The position numbers were made by a program, and so were the translations under genes. 51,822 nt of DNA from Rhodobiaceae bacterium (GTDB lineage: Bacteria > Pseudomonadota > Alphaproteobacteria > Rhizobiales > TMED25), in contig PAAM01000019.1 of assembly GCA_002699615.1 (NCBI GenBank), positions 20,936-72,757 of the forward strand, given 5' to 3'. Positions 33,761 to 43,157 of the stretch are shown one piece after another. The notes beneath the pieces were generated by a model. The model was not told the DNA's origin, ran no database searches, and was given only the letters and a program-made list of their open reading frames with translations. How positions within the stretch are numbered: position 1 is the first letter of the stretch; every line of letters starts with the position of its first letter.

Positions 33761-34703
33761 TATCTCCTCTTATAAATTCAAGAAAAATATCCTCCAAGTC
33801 TGTTTCTTTGGAAATTATGTCTACTATTGATATATTTTGGTTTTCAAGCTGCTTCAATATATCAAAGAAATTTATTCTACTAGGTTGATACGTAATATCA
33901 ATATAACCATCACTATTGGCCTCTACAGTGCTAACCCCTTCAATTTGGATATTTAGATGATGTTGTGACATGTCAGATTTTATAGATATCTGCTTCCTAT
34001 CAAGACTATCTAGTAAATCTCTGGTTGGAGCATTCGCTACAAGGCGACCATTATTAATTATGCCAATATGATCGCAAAGTGACTGGGCTTCCTCCAAATA
34101 ATGTGTTGTAAGTAAAATAGTTGTTCCTTTACTATTTAGCTCTCTAACAAAGTCCCATAACTGGTGGCGTAACTCAATATCAACGCCAGCAGTTGGCTCG
34201 TCCAAGACAAGAACCCTAGGCTTGTGGGTTAGCGCTTTTGCGATCAAAAGTCTTCTCCTCATGCCACCGGATAACGTCCTTGAATATGAATAAGCCTGAT
34301 CCTCAAGACCCAAGATTTTTAAAAGCCCCATTGAGTCTCGATCTTTCTTTTGGATACCATATAAACCCGCCTGCGTTTCTAGCACCTCAACTGGCTTAAA
34401 AAATGGATCTAGGTTTAGCTCCTGAGGAACGATACCAATAGCTGATCTCGCTTTTCTTTTATCTTTTTCAATATCAAATCCTAAAATTTTTGCATTTCCC
34501 GACGTTTTAATGACAAGATTTGCCAGTATATTTATAAAGGTTGATTTACCTGCTCCATTTGGTCCAAGCAGTCCATATATTTGCCCTGGCTCAATTTTTA
34601 TCGAGAAGTCAATTAGGGCGTGCTTGGCGAGTTTTTTATTTTTTGGCTGATAAATCTTGTTCAATTGATTTGTTTCAATTGCATAATGTGATGTTTGATT
34701 CAT
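33753..34703 (-). CDS. ABC transporter ATP-binding protein (YadG/DrrA-like) without adjacent permease
   Basis: 316 aa ATPase of the multidrug/ABC-2 exporter type. Walker A GPNGAGKST (about 50-58), Q-loop IVPQELNLD, signature LSGGMRRRLLIAKAL, Walker B VLVLDEPTAGVD and H-loop LLTTHYLEEA are present. A C-terminal extension (about 225-316) ends ETDLEDIFLEFIRG, as in YadG/CcmA-like proteins. ABC-2 permeases usually follow directly. Here the gene ends at the convergent terminator and is divergent from polA, so its partner must be elsewhere. Confidence 0.9.
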   Translation of the reverse strand: MNQTSHYAIETNQLNKIYQPKNKKLAKHALIDFSIKIEPGQIYGLLGPNGAGKSTFINILANLVIKTSGNAKILGFDIEKDKRKARSAIGIVPQELNLDPFFKPVEVLETQAGLYGIQKKDRDSMGLLKILGLEDQAYSYSRTLSGGMRRRLLIAKALTHKPRVLVLDEPTAGVDIELRHQLWDFVRELNSKGTTILLTTHYLEEAQSLCDHIGIINNGRLVANAPTRDLLDSLDRKQISIKSDMSQHHLNIQIEGVSTVEANSDGYIDITYQPSRINFFDILKQLENQNISIVDIISKETDLEDIFLEFIRGDKK

Positions 34704-34798
34704 TGATAAAAATTTATTTTCGTTTTGATTTTTAGTAAGTCGTAGTAATCTTATAACTGTTAAATTAATAATAAATATTTACTAATAAATTAAACCAA

Positions 34799-37573
34799 AT
34801 GTCAAAGACCAACTCTAATTCTACCTTATTTTTAATTGACGGTTCAACTTTTATATTCAGAGCATATTTTGCAATGTATAAAGCATCCCAAAGTCGAGGT
34901 AGCGGTTTTACCAGATCTGACGGTACACCCACAGGTGCAGTTATGGCATTTTGTAATATGATGTGGAAGATAATAACAAATGGAATAGATGGAATACACC
35001 CTTCACATATTGCAGTCATTTTTGATACAAAAGAGAAGACATTCAGAAGTGATATTTATCCGTTATATAAGGCGAATAGAGATGCTCCACCAGAGGATCT
35101 AATACCCCAATTTCCTCTAATCCACAAAGCCGTTGAAGCTTTCAATATCAAATGTATATCTCAAATCGGATATGAAGCCGATGACCTCATTGCGACTTAC
35201 TCCAAGATTGCAACGAAAAGAAATATAAAAACAATTATAATATCTGGTGATAAAGATCTCATGCAGCTGATCGATAACAATGTAAGAATGTATGATCCCA
35301 TGCCAGGAAAAGAGCGATTTATTGATATTAATGGGGTACAAGATAAGTTTGGTGTAGCCCCAGATAAAGTCGTAGATGTTCAAGCTTTAGCTGGAGATAC
35401 AACAGATAATATACCTGGTGTACCAGGCATCGGGATCAAAATTGCCTCAGAGCTAATCAATGAATACCATACGCTTGAGGGCCTATTATCCAATGCAAAG
35501 GAAATAAGGCAAAATAAAAGAAGAGAGAATCTACTAGAATATGCAGAGGATGCGCGTATTTCTTATCAGCTTGCTTTACTGGACTCATCTGCACCAATTG
35601 AATTGGATATTGATGATTTATCAAATAATCAGCTTGATTATGACAAAATTATTTCATTCTCAAAAGAAATGGAGCTTTCAAATCTTTCGAGTCGTATAAA
35701 CAATTTCTTTTCAAAGGGTGAGTCCATACATGTAGAATCAAGCAATGCAGGTGTTGGTAATGCCACAGCGATATCAAGCAATAAAATCTCAAAAAATCAA
35801 AGTAAACATAGCGAAGACTCAAAAATTGAAATAAATTCACAAAACGCACTGGAAGAGCTGATTGGCAAAATTGCAGTCTCAGATGCTTTTTGTATTGATT
35901 TTGATATGAGCGACAAAGAAATCAAAGAAATTTCTATCTCGACCGATGGTGTATGTACTTATTTCCTTGGTGATAGTGCAAATAACCCAGGCAATCCCTC
36001 TTTTCAAGACCTAATTGAAAAAATTAACCCTTTCATGCTTGATCCAGCTATTAAAAAAATCTTTTTTGACTTAAAAAAAGTATTACCAATTCTTCAGCAC
36101 CATAAAATCGTCATTGAAGCATTTGATGATGTGTCACTGATGGCGTATGCAATTAATAACGGCAGGTTAAAAAATGACCTCAATAGTCTTTTTATTACCT
36201 ACAAAGAAAAAATAAAATGGCAAATTAGTATTGAAAATGACAGCATCGACCAGAAGATAAATTTACGGTGTTCAGACAGAGCTCCTGTAATATATAATTT
36301 ATGGGAATATTTGAGATCATATTTATTAGAATTTGACTCAATACAAGTATATGAGTCAATTGAAAAGCCGCTAGTAAAAGTACTTCAGGAGATTGAAAAA
36401 AATGGTATCAAGGCAGATCGTGAGATACTGTCTTATCTATCCGATAAATTTGGTGAGAAAATAAAAAAGATTGAACAAAATATATATAAATTAGCTGGAA
36501 CTGAATTTAATATTGCAAGCCCAAAACAACTTGGTGAGATACTTTTCGAAAATCTTAGTCTTGGCGGAGGAAAAAAAACAAAAAGTGGTACATGGGCAAC
36601 AGGGATTGATATCTTAGAAGATCTTGCGGTCGCGGGGCATAATATTGCTGAAGAGATAATTGAATGGCGCCAGCTCAATAAACTAAAGACAACGTACACA
36701 GACACCCTGCCAAATTTTATTGATGGAACAACAGGGCGCGTCCATACAAACTTTTCACAGGCACTTACTTCGACTGGCCGCCTATCATCATCTAACCCAA
36801 ATTTACAAAATATACCAATCAGGACAAGCGAGGGCAAGCTCATTCGTTCAGCATTTGTTGCAGAAAATGGTAAAACATTTTTATCTGCAGATTATAGTCA
36901 AATTGAACTCAGAGTATTATCGCATGTAGCAAATATCCAGGAACTTCAAGATGCTTTTTTAAACGACCTTGATATACATAAAATGACAGCCTCAACAATA
37001 TTTGGTATTCCACTGGATGGAGTCACAGAAAAGATGAGGTATAGCGCTAAGGCAATAAATTTTGGAATAATATATGGAATATCCGCATTTGGACTCTCAA
37101 AACAACTAAAAATACCAAGAAAAGATGCGCAGCAGTTTATCGGAGATTACTTTAATAGGTTTCCGGGAATAAAAGAGTATATGGATGCCACAGTGGAATT
37201 CGCTAGAGAATATGAACATGTCAGAACAATCTTTGGTAGAAGATGTTATTTCCCTGATATTAACTCCAAAAATCACCCTATAAGATCCTTCAATGAAAGA
37301 GCTGCAATTAATGCACCAATTCAGGGAACTGCTGCTGATATTATTAAAAGGGCTATGGTTAAAGTTTCTTCAGATATGTTGGACAAAAAAGTAGAATCAA
37401 AGATGATTTTACAAATTCATGATGAGCTTGTTTTTGAGGTTCCAGATGATGAAATCGACGTAATGAAAAATATTGTAATAAATAATATGGAGAAAGCTGC
37501 TTTGCCTTTAATCAATTTCAAAGTACCACTAAAAGTGGATACAAAGATTTCAAATAGTTGGGATTCTGCTTGA
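34799..37573 (+). CDS. polA: DNA polymerase I
   Basis: 924 aa. The 5'-3' exonuclease domain (1-295) has LFLIDGSTFIFRAYFA, GYEADDLIATY, SGDKDLMQL and GVPGIGIKIA. The polymerase domain (about 540-924) has motif A DYSQIELR (about 698), motif B RYSAKAINFGIIYG and motif C QIHDELVFEV (about 872). The middle 3'-5' exonuclease-like domain looks degenerate: the first motif reads D367-F-D369 where D-x-E is expected, and the N-x3-[F/Y]-D motif is replaced by DLKKV. Proofreading is therefore doubtful. It functions in Okazaki fragment maturation and repair. Confidence 0.96.
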   Translation: MSKTNSNSTLFLIDGSTFIFRAYFAMYKASQSRGSGFTRSDGTPTGAVMAFCNMMWKIITNGIDGIHPSHIAVIFDTKEKTFRSDIYPLYKANRDAPPEDLIPQFPLIHKAVEAFNIKCISQIGYEADDLIATYSKIATKRNIKTIIISGDKDLMQLIDNNVRMYDPMPGKERFIDINGVQDKFGVAPDKVVDVQALAGDTTDNIPGVPGIGIKIASELINEYHTLEGLLSNAKEIRQNKRRENLLEYAEDARISYQLALLDSSAPIELDIDDLSNNQLDYDKIISFSKEMELSNLSSRINNFFSKGESIHVESSNAGVGNATAISSNKISKNQSKHSEDSKIEINSQNALEELIGKIAVSDAFCIDFDMSDKEIKEISISTDGVCTYFLGDSANNPGNPSFQDLIEKINPFMLDPAIKKIFFDLKKVLPILQHHKIVIEAFDDVSLMAYAINNGRLKNDLNSLFITYKEKIKWQISIENDSIDQKINLRCSDRAPVIYNLWEYLRSYLLEFDSIQVYESIEKPLVKVLQEIEKNGIKADREILSYLSDKFGEKIKKIEQNIYKLAGTEFNIASPKQLGEILFENLSLGGGKKTKSGTWATGIDILEDLAVAGHNIAEEIIEWRQLNKLKTTYTDTLPNFIDGTTGRVHTNFSQALTSTGRLSSSNPNLQNIPIRTSEGKLIRSAFVAENGKTFLSADYSQIELRVLSHVANIQELQDAFLNDLDIHKMTASTIFGIPLDGVTEKMRYSAKAINFGIIYGISAFGLSKQLKIPRKDAQQFIGDYFNRFPGIKEYMDATVEFAREYEHVRTIFGRRCYFPDINSKNHPIRSFNERAAINAPIQGTAADIIKRAMVKVSSDMLDKKVESKMILQIHDELVFEVPDDEIDVMKNIVINNMEKAALPLINFKVPLKVDTKISNSWDSA

Positions 37574-37579
37574 TTTTAA

Positions 37580-39157
37580 CTAAATAGACGGACCCGCTCT
37601 GATTATATCAGCGTCTACTTCATTCTGAAATCTTTTGAAATTTTCAACAAACATCTCCACTAATTTTCTTGCCTGTCTATCAAAGTCATCTTTATTTGAC
37701 CATGTATCAATTGGATTCAAATAACTGCTATCACCGTTAACTAACAGTGGCACCATTAATTTAAAATATTTATCCTCCCTCATATCAGTATTATTCAAGT
37801 CATTATTTAGAGCAGCTTTCAATAGATTTCTTGTAAGTTGAATTGGCATTCTTTGACCGACACCCGCTGGGCCGCCGCTCCAGCCAGTATTAATTAACCA
37901 AGTTCTCACATTATATCTTTCCATATATTCTTTTAACAGCCTCCCATAAACAATAGGATGCCTTGGTAGGAATGGGGCAGCGAAACATGTTGAAAATGTT
38001 GCAGATGGATCAATTACGCCCCTCTCAGTCCCAGCAACCTTTGCAGTATAACCAGATAAAAAATGATATACAGCTTGATTTGAGTCTAATTTTGATATTG
38101 GTGGTATGACACCAAATGCATCACAAGTTAGCATTATGATATTTTCTGGAATACCTGCCATACCATCTTTTGATACGTTCTCCCCTACAAATGACATTGG
38201 GAATGCAGCCCTTGTATTTTCTGTTAAGCTTCCATCATTAAAGTCTAGCTCGCCACTATCTTCATCTACAACTACATTCTCTAACACTGTTGTAGATCTT
38301 CTAACAGCGTTATATATCTGCGGCTCGGCTTCTTTTGATAAATTTATGGCCTTGGCATAGGATCCATCCTCAAAATTGAATATACCTTTACTTGACCATC
38401 CATGCTCATCATCGCCAACTAATAGTCGATCAGGATCCGCAGATAATGTCGTTTTGCCTGTACCGGATAATCCAAAAAATATTGCAGTGTTTTTACCTTT
38501 TATGTCACTATTGGCTGAACAGTGCATTGGGAATATACCCTTTGGCGGTAATATATAGTTGAAATATGTAAAAACTGATTTTTTAATCTCACCCGCGTAA
38601 TAAGTACCTGCAATGAGTATTTTATTATTGGTAAAGTCACAAGCAATAGTAGTATCGGTGCGCACATCATATTTGCTTGGATCAGTTTTAAATGATGGTA
38701 AGTCGATTATTAGCAAATCTTCTTTAAAATCTTGCTGCTCAATATTTTTAGGTAAAATGAGTAAATGCTGAATGAAAAGAGCTTGCCAAGCAAATTCAGT
38801 GATTACTCTTACTTTTATTTTTTCATTTGGATCTGTTCCTGCATGCAAGTCCTGAACAAATAATTCCTTTCCCTGCATATGAGCGAGCATATCATTCTCT
38901 AGGCGATCGAAGTTATTTCTTTCAATTCTCGCATTATTACCCCACCAAACATTATTTTCAGTATCTTTATCAGCAATTATGTGCTTATCCTTTGGTGATC
39001 TACCTGTATGCTTTCCTGTATTTACTGAAAATGATCCGTCAACAGTGAGAATCCCCTCATTCAACTCTGAAGCACGTTGAATGAGCTCTGAAGCAGAGTT
39101 GTTATAATGCACATTTTTTGCTTGAGCCAAGTATTTTTTATAATTAGCCGTTTCCAA
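37580..39157 (-). CDS. pckA: phosphoenolpyruvate carboxykinase (ATP)
   Basis: 525 aa enzyme converting oxaloacetate and ATP to PEP and CO2 in gluconeogenesis. The P-loop is GLSGTGKTTLSADPDR (about 235-250), with the kinase-2 DDEHGW region, GIFNFEDGSYAK and the N-terminal TGRSPKDKH. The start is TTG at 39157-39155, fixed by GGGAG (39165-39169) exactly 7 nt upstream; no ATG is suitably placed. The divergent pckA/chvI arrangement is the alphaproteobacterial standard. Confidence 0.96.
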   Translation of the reverse strand: METANYKKYLAQAKNVHYNNSASELIQRASELNEGILTVDGSFSVNTGKHTGRSPKDKHIIADKDTENNVWWGNNARIERNNFDRLENDMLAHMQGKELFVQDLHAGTDPNEKIKVRVITEFAWQALFIQHLLILPKNIEQQDFKEDLLIIDLPSFKTDPSKYDVRTDTTIACDFTNNKILIAGTYYAGEIKKSVFTYFNYILPPKGIFPMHCSANSDIKGKNTAIFFGLSGTGKTTLSADPDRLLVGDDEHGWSSKGIFNFEDGSYAKAINLSKEAEPQIYNAVRRSTTVLENVVVDEDSGELDFNDGSLTENTRAAFPMSFVGENVSKDGMAGIPENIIMLTCDAFGVIPPISKLDSNQAVYHFLSGYTAKVAGTERGVIDPSATFSTCFAAPFLPRHPIVYGRLLKEYMERYNVRTWLINTGWSGGPAGVGQRMPIQLTRNLLKAALNNDLNNTDMREDKYFKLMVPLLVNGDSSYLNPIDTWSNKDDFDRQARKLVEMFVENFKRFQNEVDADIIRAGPSI

Positions 39158-39171
39158 AAATCTTCTCCCGT

Positions 39172-39204
39172 GATTGAATTAAAATTTTTGATATTTATTC
39201 AATC
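39172..39204. promoter_or_regulatory. inverted repeat between pckA and chvI
   Basis: Perfect 8-bp arms GATTGAAT (39172-39179) and ATTCAATC (39197-39204) are separated by 17 nt within the 97-bp divergent gap. The position next to the pckA ribosome site makes it a candidate operator, possibly for pckA control; no regulator can be named from sequence. Confidence 0.4.
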
Positions 39205-39254
39205 TAAGTTAATATAAAGCTATTTCTGAAGCAGTCAATGAAGATGAATTAGAT

Positions 39255-39935
39255 ATGCAGAAAATTATACTAATTGATGATGATCTAAATATAATTACAT
39301 CACTTGAAATGGTTTTGAAGTCTGCAGGCTTTGCTACTGAGTCTTTTACAGACGGTCTAAAAGCAATAGAGTATATCAGTAACAACAGCGCTGAAATTAT
39401 ATTACTCGATATTAAAATGCCTAGAATAGATGGATTTGAGGTGTTCACCAGAATAAGAAAATTCACAAATATACCAATCATATTTTTGACTTCGAAGGAT
39501 AGCGAAATGGATGAACTTATAGGGTTTAGGATTGGAGCAGATGATTACATCAGGAAACCCTTCTCACATAAATTACTCGTAGAGAGAATAAAATCTATCT
39601 TGAGAAGATCAATAAAAAAGATTCAAAAAATGGAAACAAACACTATTAGCCTTAGCCATCTATCAATGGATAAACCATCGATGCTATGCAAATGGAAAAA
39701 TAATTTGATTGAATTAACATCTACGGAGTTTTCAATATTAGTCTCATTAGTATCAAGACCGGGAACCATTAGAACACGAGATGATCTAATAAATGAGGCC
39801 TTTTCTGAAACACTTAGTAAAGAAGATAGGGTAATTGACAGCCATATAAAAAGGATTAGGAAAAAGTTTTTAGCTGTTGACCCTCAATTTGATCTAATAA
39901 AAACCATATATGGCGTTGGCTATAAGATAAAATAA
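39255..39935 (+). CDS. chvI: response regulator ChvI
   Basis: 226 aa OmpR/PhoB-type regulator. The receiver domain opens KIILIDDDLNIIT, with the phospho-acceptor Asp in IILLDIKMPRIDG (about 53), the Thr/Ser in FLTSKDS and the Lys in YIRKPFSHK. The C-terminal winged helix ends TIYGVGYKIK. It is followed by its kinase after 21 bp. Identity as ChvI rests on gene order (pckA divergent, chvG, ahcY) plus family. ChvI-ChvG senses acid or envelope stress in relatives. Confidence 0.88.
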   Translation: MQKIILIDDDLNIITSLEMVLKSAGFATESFTDGLKAIEYISNNSAEIILLDIKMPRIDGFEVFTRIRKFTNIPIIFLTSKDSEMDELIGFRIGADDYIRKPFSHKLLVERIKSILRRSIKKIQKMETNTISLSHLSMDKPSMLCKWKNNLIELTSTEFSILVSLVSRPGTIRTRDDLINEAFSETLSKEDRVIDSHIKRIRKKFLAVDPQFDLIKTIYGVGYKIK

Positions 39936-39956
39936 TATAATGCAAACACTTTAATC

Positions 39957-41588
39957 ATGAGAATATTTAAAATTATTCAAGGTTCTCCCGTAAGCTTATC
40001 GGCTCGAATTTTATTATTGAACTTACTAGCACTAATACTATTACTGGTTGGTATTTTGTACCTAAATCAATTTCGGCAGAGTTTAATTGAGGCAAAGGTT
40101 GAAGCTCTTGAAACACAAAGTCAAATTATATCTACCACAATTTCAGCGAGTGCAACATCAAGTAAAGGTGCAAATTTATTCGTGTTTGATCGTAACATTG
40201 CTGAGGGTGATGGATTTAATCAAAGAGTGATAAAATATCGAAACTACACAATAAATAAAAAACTTTTAGAGCAAATTATTGGGCAACTTATCGACCCAAA
40301 AACTCTGAATGCAAAGATTTATGACTCAACTAACAAACTTATCCATGAGTCCAATCAATTCTTCCTAGAGCAGAAAGTTGCAACATTTCCAATATCAGAA
40401 ATTGAAAATAAAAGTTTTTTTTGGTCTATATATAATAAGCTTATGAAGCTCTTTGCGCTTGATAGCATCAAACATCTAGATTATGTAACGGACCAGAATG
40501 CTCTTTCTAATGCATTAGATGGGAGCAAAAATATAGTAGTAAATAAAAATGAAAGCGGGCAAGCAGTTGTTCAAGTTTCCGTACCAATAATTAAATTTAA
40601 AGCAATAATTGGCTTTCTTGTTCTCTCTACGCAGAGTGATACAATTGATATGATTGTTTACGAAGAAAGAGCCGCAATAATGAAAGTATTCGCGGTCGCA
40701 TCGATAATTACTATTATCCTCTCATTGATACTATCAAATACAATTGCAAAGCCAATGAGAGAACTTGCGAAAGCTGCTGATGAAGTACGAAATAACCTAA
40801 ATTTAAGAAAAAAAATACCTGATTTCAACCGAAGAAATGATGAAATTGGAAATCTATCTAGCGCTTTAAATAATATGACTGTAACATTATTAAACAGAAT
40901 TGATACAATAGAGAAATTTTCTGCAGATGTTGCTCACGAATTACGGAATCCCCTAACATCTCTGAGGAGTGCAATAGAAGCATTTCCTGTAATTAAAAAT
41001 AAAAATGAAAGATTAGAGCTTATTCGTATCATAAAAGAAGATATTGATAGAATAGATAGATTAATTTCGGATATTTCAGAATCATCAAAGTTGGATACAG
41101 CACTCACTATGGAAGAAAGAGAGATTATAGATATCTATGAGTTTCTTTATGAACTTATCGAGCTACAAAATTCAAGATATAAAACAAATGGGATTATACT
41201 CAATCAAGATGAGAGGGGTATTAAGCTCTATTCCATAATAAATAGAGATAGATTAAATCAGGTATTTATTAATTTATTTGATAATGCGAGATCCTTCTCG
41301 AATTCTAATGATAGTATTTGCGTTACCCTCAAGAATGATGATGATGATATATTTATAGAAGTCTCAGACTTGGGTGGGGGAATTCAGGGTACAAAAATAG
41401 ATCGTATATTTGATAGATTTTATACAGATAGAGAAAAAGATACTGAGGCCAAGATGCATTCAGGGCTAGGTCTATCTATTGTTAAACAAATTGTTGACTC
41501 GCACAAAGGAGAAATCTCAGTTGAAAACTTCGAGATCGATCTGAAAAAAGGTGCAAGGTTTAAAATTAGACTCCCAAAACATACATAA
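39957..41588 (+). CDS. chvG: sensor histidine kinase ChvG
   Basis: 543 aa membrane sensor kinase. An N-terminal membrane helix (about 20-40), a periplasmic domain, a second helix (about 240-262), HAMP (NTIAKPMRELAKAADEVR), the dimerisation domain with phospho-His in FSADVAHELRNPLTSLR, and an ATPase with N-box (NQVFINLFDNARSF), G1 (VSDLGGGI) and G2 (HSGLGLSIV) are all intact. It should be an active kinase for ChvI. The hprK and PTS genes that usually follow in this clade are absent; ahcY comes next. Confidence 0.88.
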   Translation: MRIFKIIQGSPVSLSARILLLNLLALILLLVGILYLNQFRQSLIEAKVEALETQSQIISTTISASATSSKGANLFVFDRNIAEGDGFNQRVIKYRNYTINKKLLEQIIGQLIDPKTLNAKIYDSTNKLIHESNQFFLEQKVATFPISEIENKSFFWSIYNKLMKLFALDSIKHLDYVTDQNALSNALDGSKNIVVNKNESGQAVVQVSVPIIKFKAIIGFLVLSTQSDTIDMIVYEERAAIMKVFAVASIITIILSLILSNTIAKPMRELAKAADEVRNNLNLRKKIPDFNRRNDEIGNLSSALNNMTVTLLNRIDTIEKFSADVAHELRNPLTSLRSAIEAFPVIKNKNERLELIRIIKEDIDRIDRLISDISESSKLDTALTMEEREIIDIYEFLYELIELQNSRYKTNGIILNQDERGIKLYSIINRDRLNQVFINLFDNARSFSNSNDSICVTLKNDDDDIFIEVSDLGGGIQGTKIDRIFDRFYTDREKDTEAKMHSGLGLSIVKQIVDSHKGEISVENFEIDLKKGARFKIRLPKHT

Positions 41589-41619
41589 ATATTATAAAGA
41601 CTTTTACAGAATTAAAATT

Positions 41620-41628
41620 TGGTATAAT
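41620..41628 (+). promoter_or_regulatory. candidate extended -10 promoter of ahcY
   Basis: TGGTATAAT at 41620-41628 is a perfect consensus extended -10 box, 44 bp before the ahcY start codon. No good -35 is seen at 16-18 bp. The short AT-rich leader that follows has no room for an S-adenosylhomocysteine riboswitch. Confidence 0.5.
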
Positions 41629-41672
41629 TATAAGCTGTATAAAATTACTTAGAAAAAGAAAGTAAAAAAAGA

Positions 41673-43064
41673 ATGTTTACAGATTATGTGATAAAGGATA
41701 TTTCGCTCGCAGATTTCGGCGATAAAGAAATTGAATTAGCAAAAAATGAGATGCCGGGTTTAGTGGCCTTACTTGATGAGTACAAGAATCAAAAACCATT
41801 ATATGGAGCTAAAATTGTCGGCTGTCTTCACATGACAATACAAACAGCCGTTCTAATAGAAACTCTTGTTGAATTAGGGGCTCAAGTTCGATGGGCATCC
41901 TGTAATATTTTTTCAACTCAAGACCACGCAGCAGCAGCTATTGCCAGAAAGAAAATACCTGTTTTTGCATTCAAGGATGAGAGTCTTGAGGAATATTGGG
42001 AATTCGTGGACAGAATATTTCAATGGAAAGATAGTTGTCCAAATATGATATTGGATGATGGAGGAGACGCGACAATCTATATCATTCTTGGCGCAAAGTA
42101 CGAAATTGATAAATCTGTAATTGAAAACCCTCAAAATGAAGAGGAGGAAGTGCTATTTAAGCAAATAAAAAAAAGATCCGATAAAAGCCCTAACTGGTTT
42201 TCGGAGTTAAGAGACAAAATTATTGGAGTAACAGAAGAGACTACTACAGGTGTAAACAGACTAAAGATGATGGAGAATGATAACACTCTTCCTTTCTCCG
42301 CTATAAATGTTAATAATTCTGTTACAAAATCTAAATTTGATAATCTTTATGGCTGCCGTGAAAGCTTAATTGATGGGATTAGAAGAGCAACTGATATTAT
42401 GATTGCTGGTAAACTTGCTGTTGTTGCAGGTTACGGAGATGTAGGGAAAGGTTGCGCTTCATCTCTCAAATCTGCTGGAGCTCGGGTAGTTGTGACTGAA
42501 ATAGATCCTATATGCGCACTTCAGGCAGCATTAGAAGGCTTCGAGGTCAGAACGATAGATGAAGTTTCTGAAATAGCCGATATATTTGTAACTGCAACAG
42601 GTAACAAAGACATAATAACTCTTGAGCATATGAGATTGATGAAGGATAAAGCAATTGTCTGTAACATCGGCCATTTTGATGCCGAAATACAAGTATCCAA
42701 ATTAAAAAATCTAAAATGGGTTAACATTAAGCCCCAAGTTGATGAAATTGAATTCCCTGATGGGAAAAAAATAATTCTTCTTGCTGAGGGTAGGCTGGTA
42801 AACCTTGGCTGTGCTACTGGACATCCGAGCTTCATAATGAGCGCCTCTTTTACGAATCAAGTATTGGCACAAATAGAACTTTTTAATAACAAAACCAAAT
42901 ATGAAAACAAAGTTTACATGCTTCCGAAAGAGCTGGATGAAAAAGTTGCTTCACTTCATCTCAAAAAATTAAATGTCAATCTGACAACGTTAAATGAAGA
43001 GCAGAGTAATTATATTGGCATTTCTAATAATGGACCGTTTAAACCAGATCACTACAGATATTAA
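41673..43064 (+). CDS. ahcY: adenosylhomocysteinase
   Basis: 463 aa NAD-dependent hydrolase that splits S-adenosylhomocysteine to adenosine and homocysteine, sustaining methylation. Landmarks: [39 protein letters not shown], the NAD motif [44 protein letters not shown] and the C-terminal KPDHYRY, which completes the neighbour's active site. Length and insertion pattern are those of proteobacterial enzymes. Confidence 0.97.
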   Translation: MFTDYVIKDISLADFGDKEIELAKNEMPGLVALLDEYKNQKPLYGAKIVGCLHMTIQTAVLIETLVELGAQVRWASCNIFSTQDHAAAAIARKKIPVFAFKDESLEEYWEFVDRIFQWKDSCPNMILDDGGDATIYIILGAKYEIDKSVIENPQNEEEEVLFKQIKKRSDKSPNWFSELRDKIIGVTEETTTGVNRLKMMENDNTLPFSAINVNNSVTKSKFDNLYGCRESLIDGIRRATDIMIAGKLAVVAGYGDVGKGCASSLKSAGARVVVTEIDPICALQAALEGFEVRTIDEVSEIADIFVTATGNKDIITLEHMRLMKDKAIVCNIGHFDAEIQVSKLKNLKWVNIKPQVDEIEFPDGKKIILLAEGRLVNLGCATGHPSFIMSASFTNQVLAQIELFNNKTKYENKVYMLPKELDEKVASLHLKKLNVNLTTLNEEQSNYIGISNNGPFKPDHYRY

Positions 43065-43157
43065 AAATATCCCCATATTAAGCTGATTTAATTTCAATAA
43101 ATAAAAAATTGATTTACTATTAATTTATCAAAGAGCTTGAGTGAGCCAATTGTCGGT

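Noticed and set aside
41589-41672. S-adenosylhomocysteine riboswitch upstream of ahcY
   Set aside because: The leader is AT-rich, about 40 nt after the predicted transcription start, and lacks the conserved GC-rich core.
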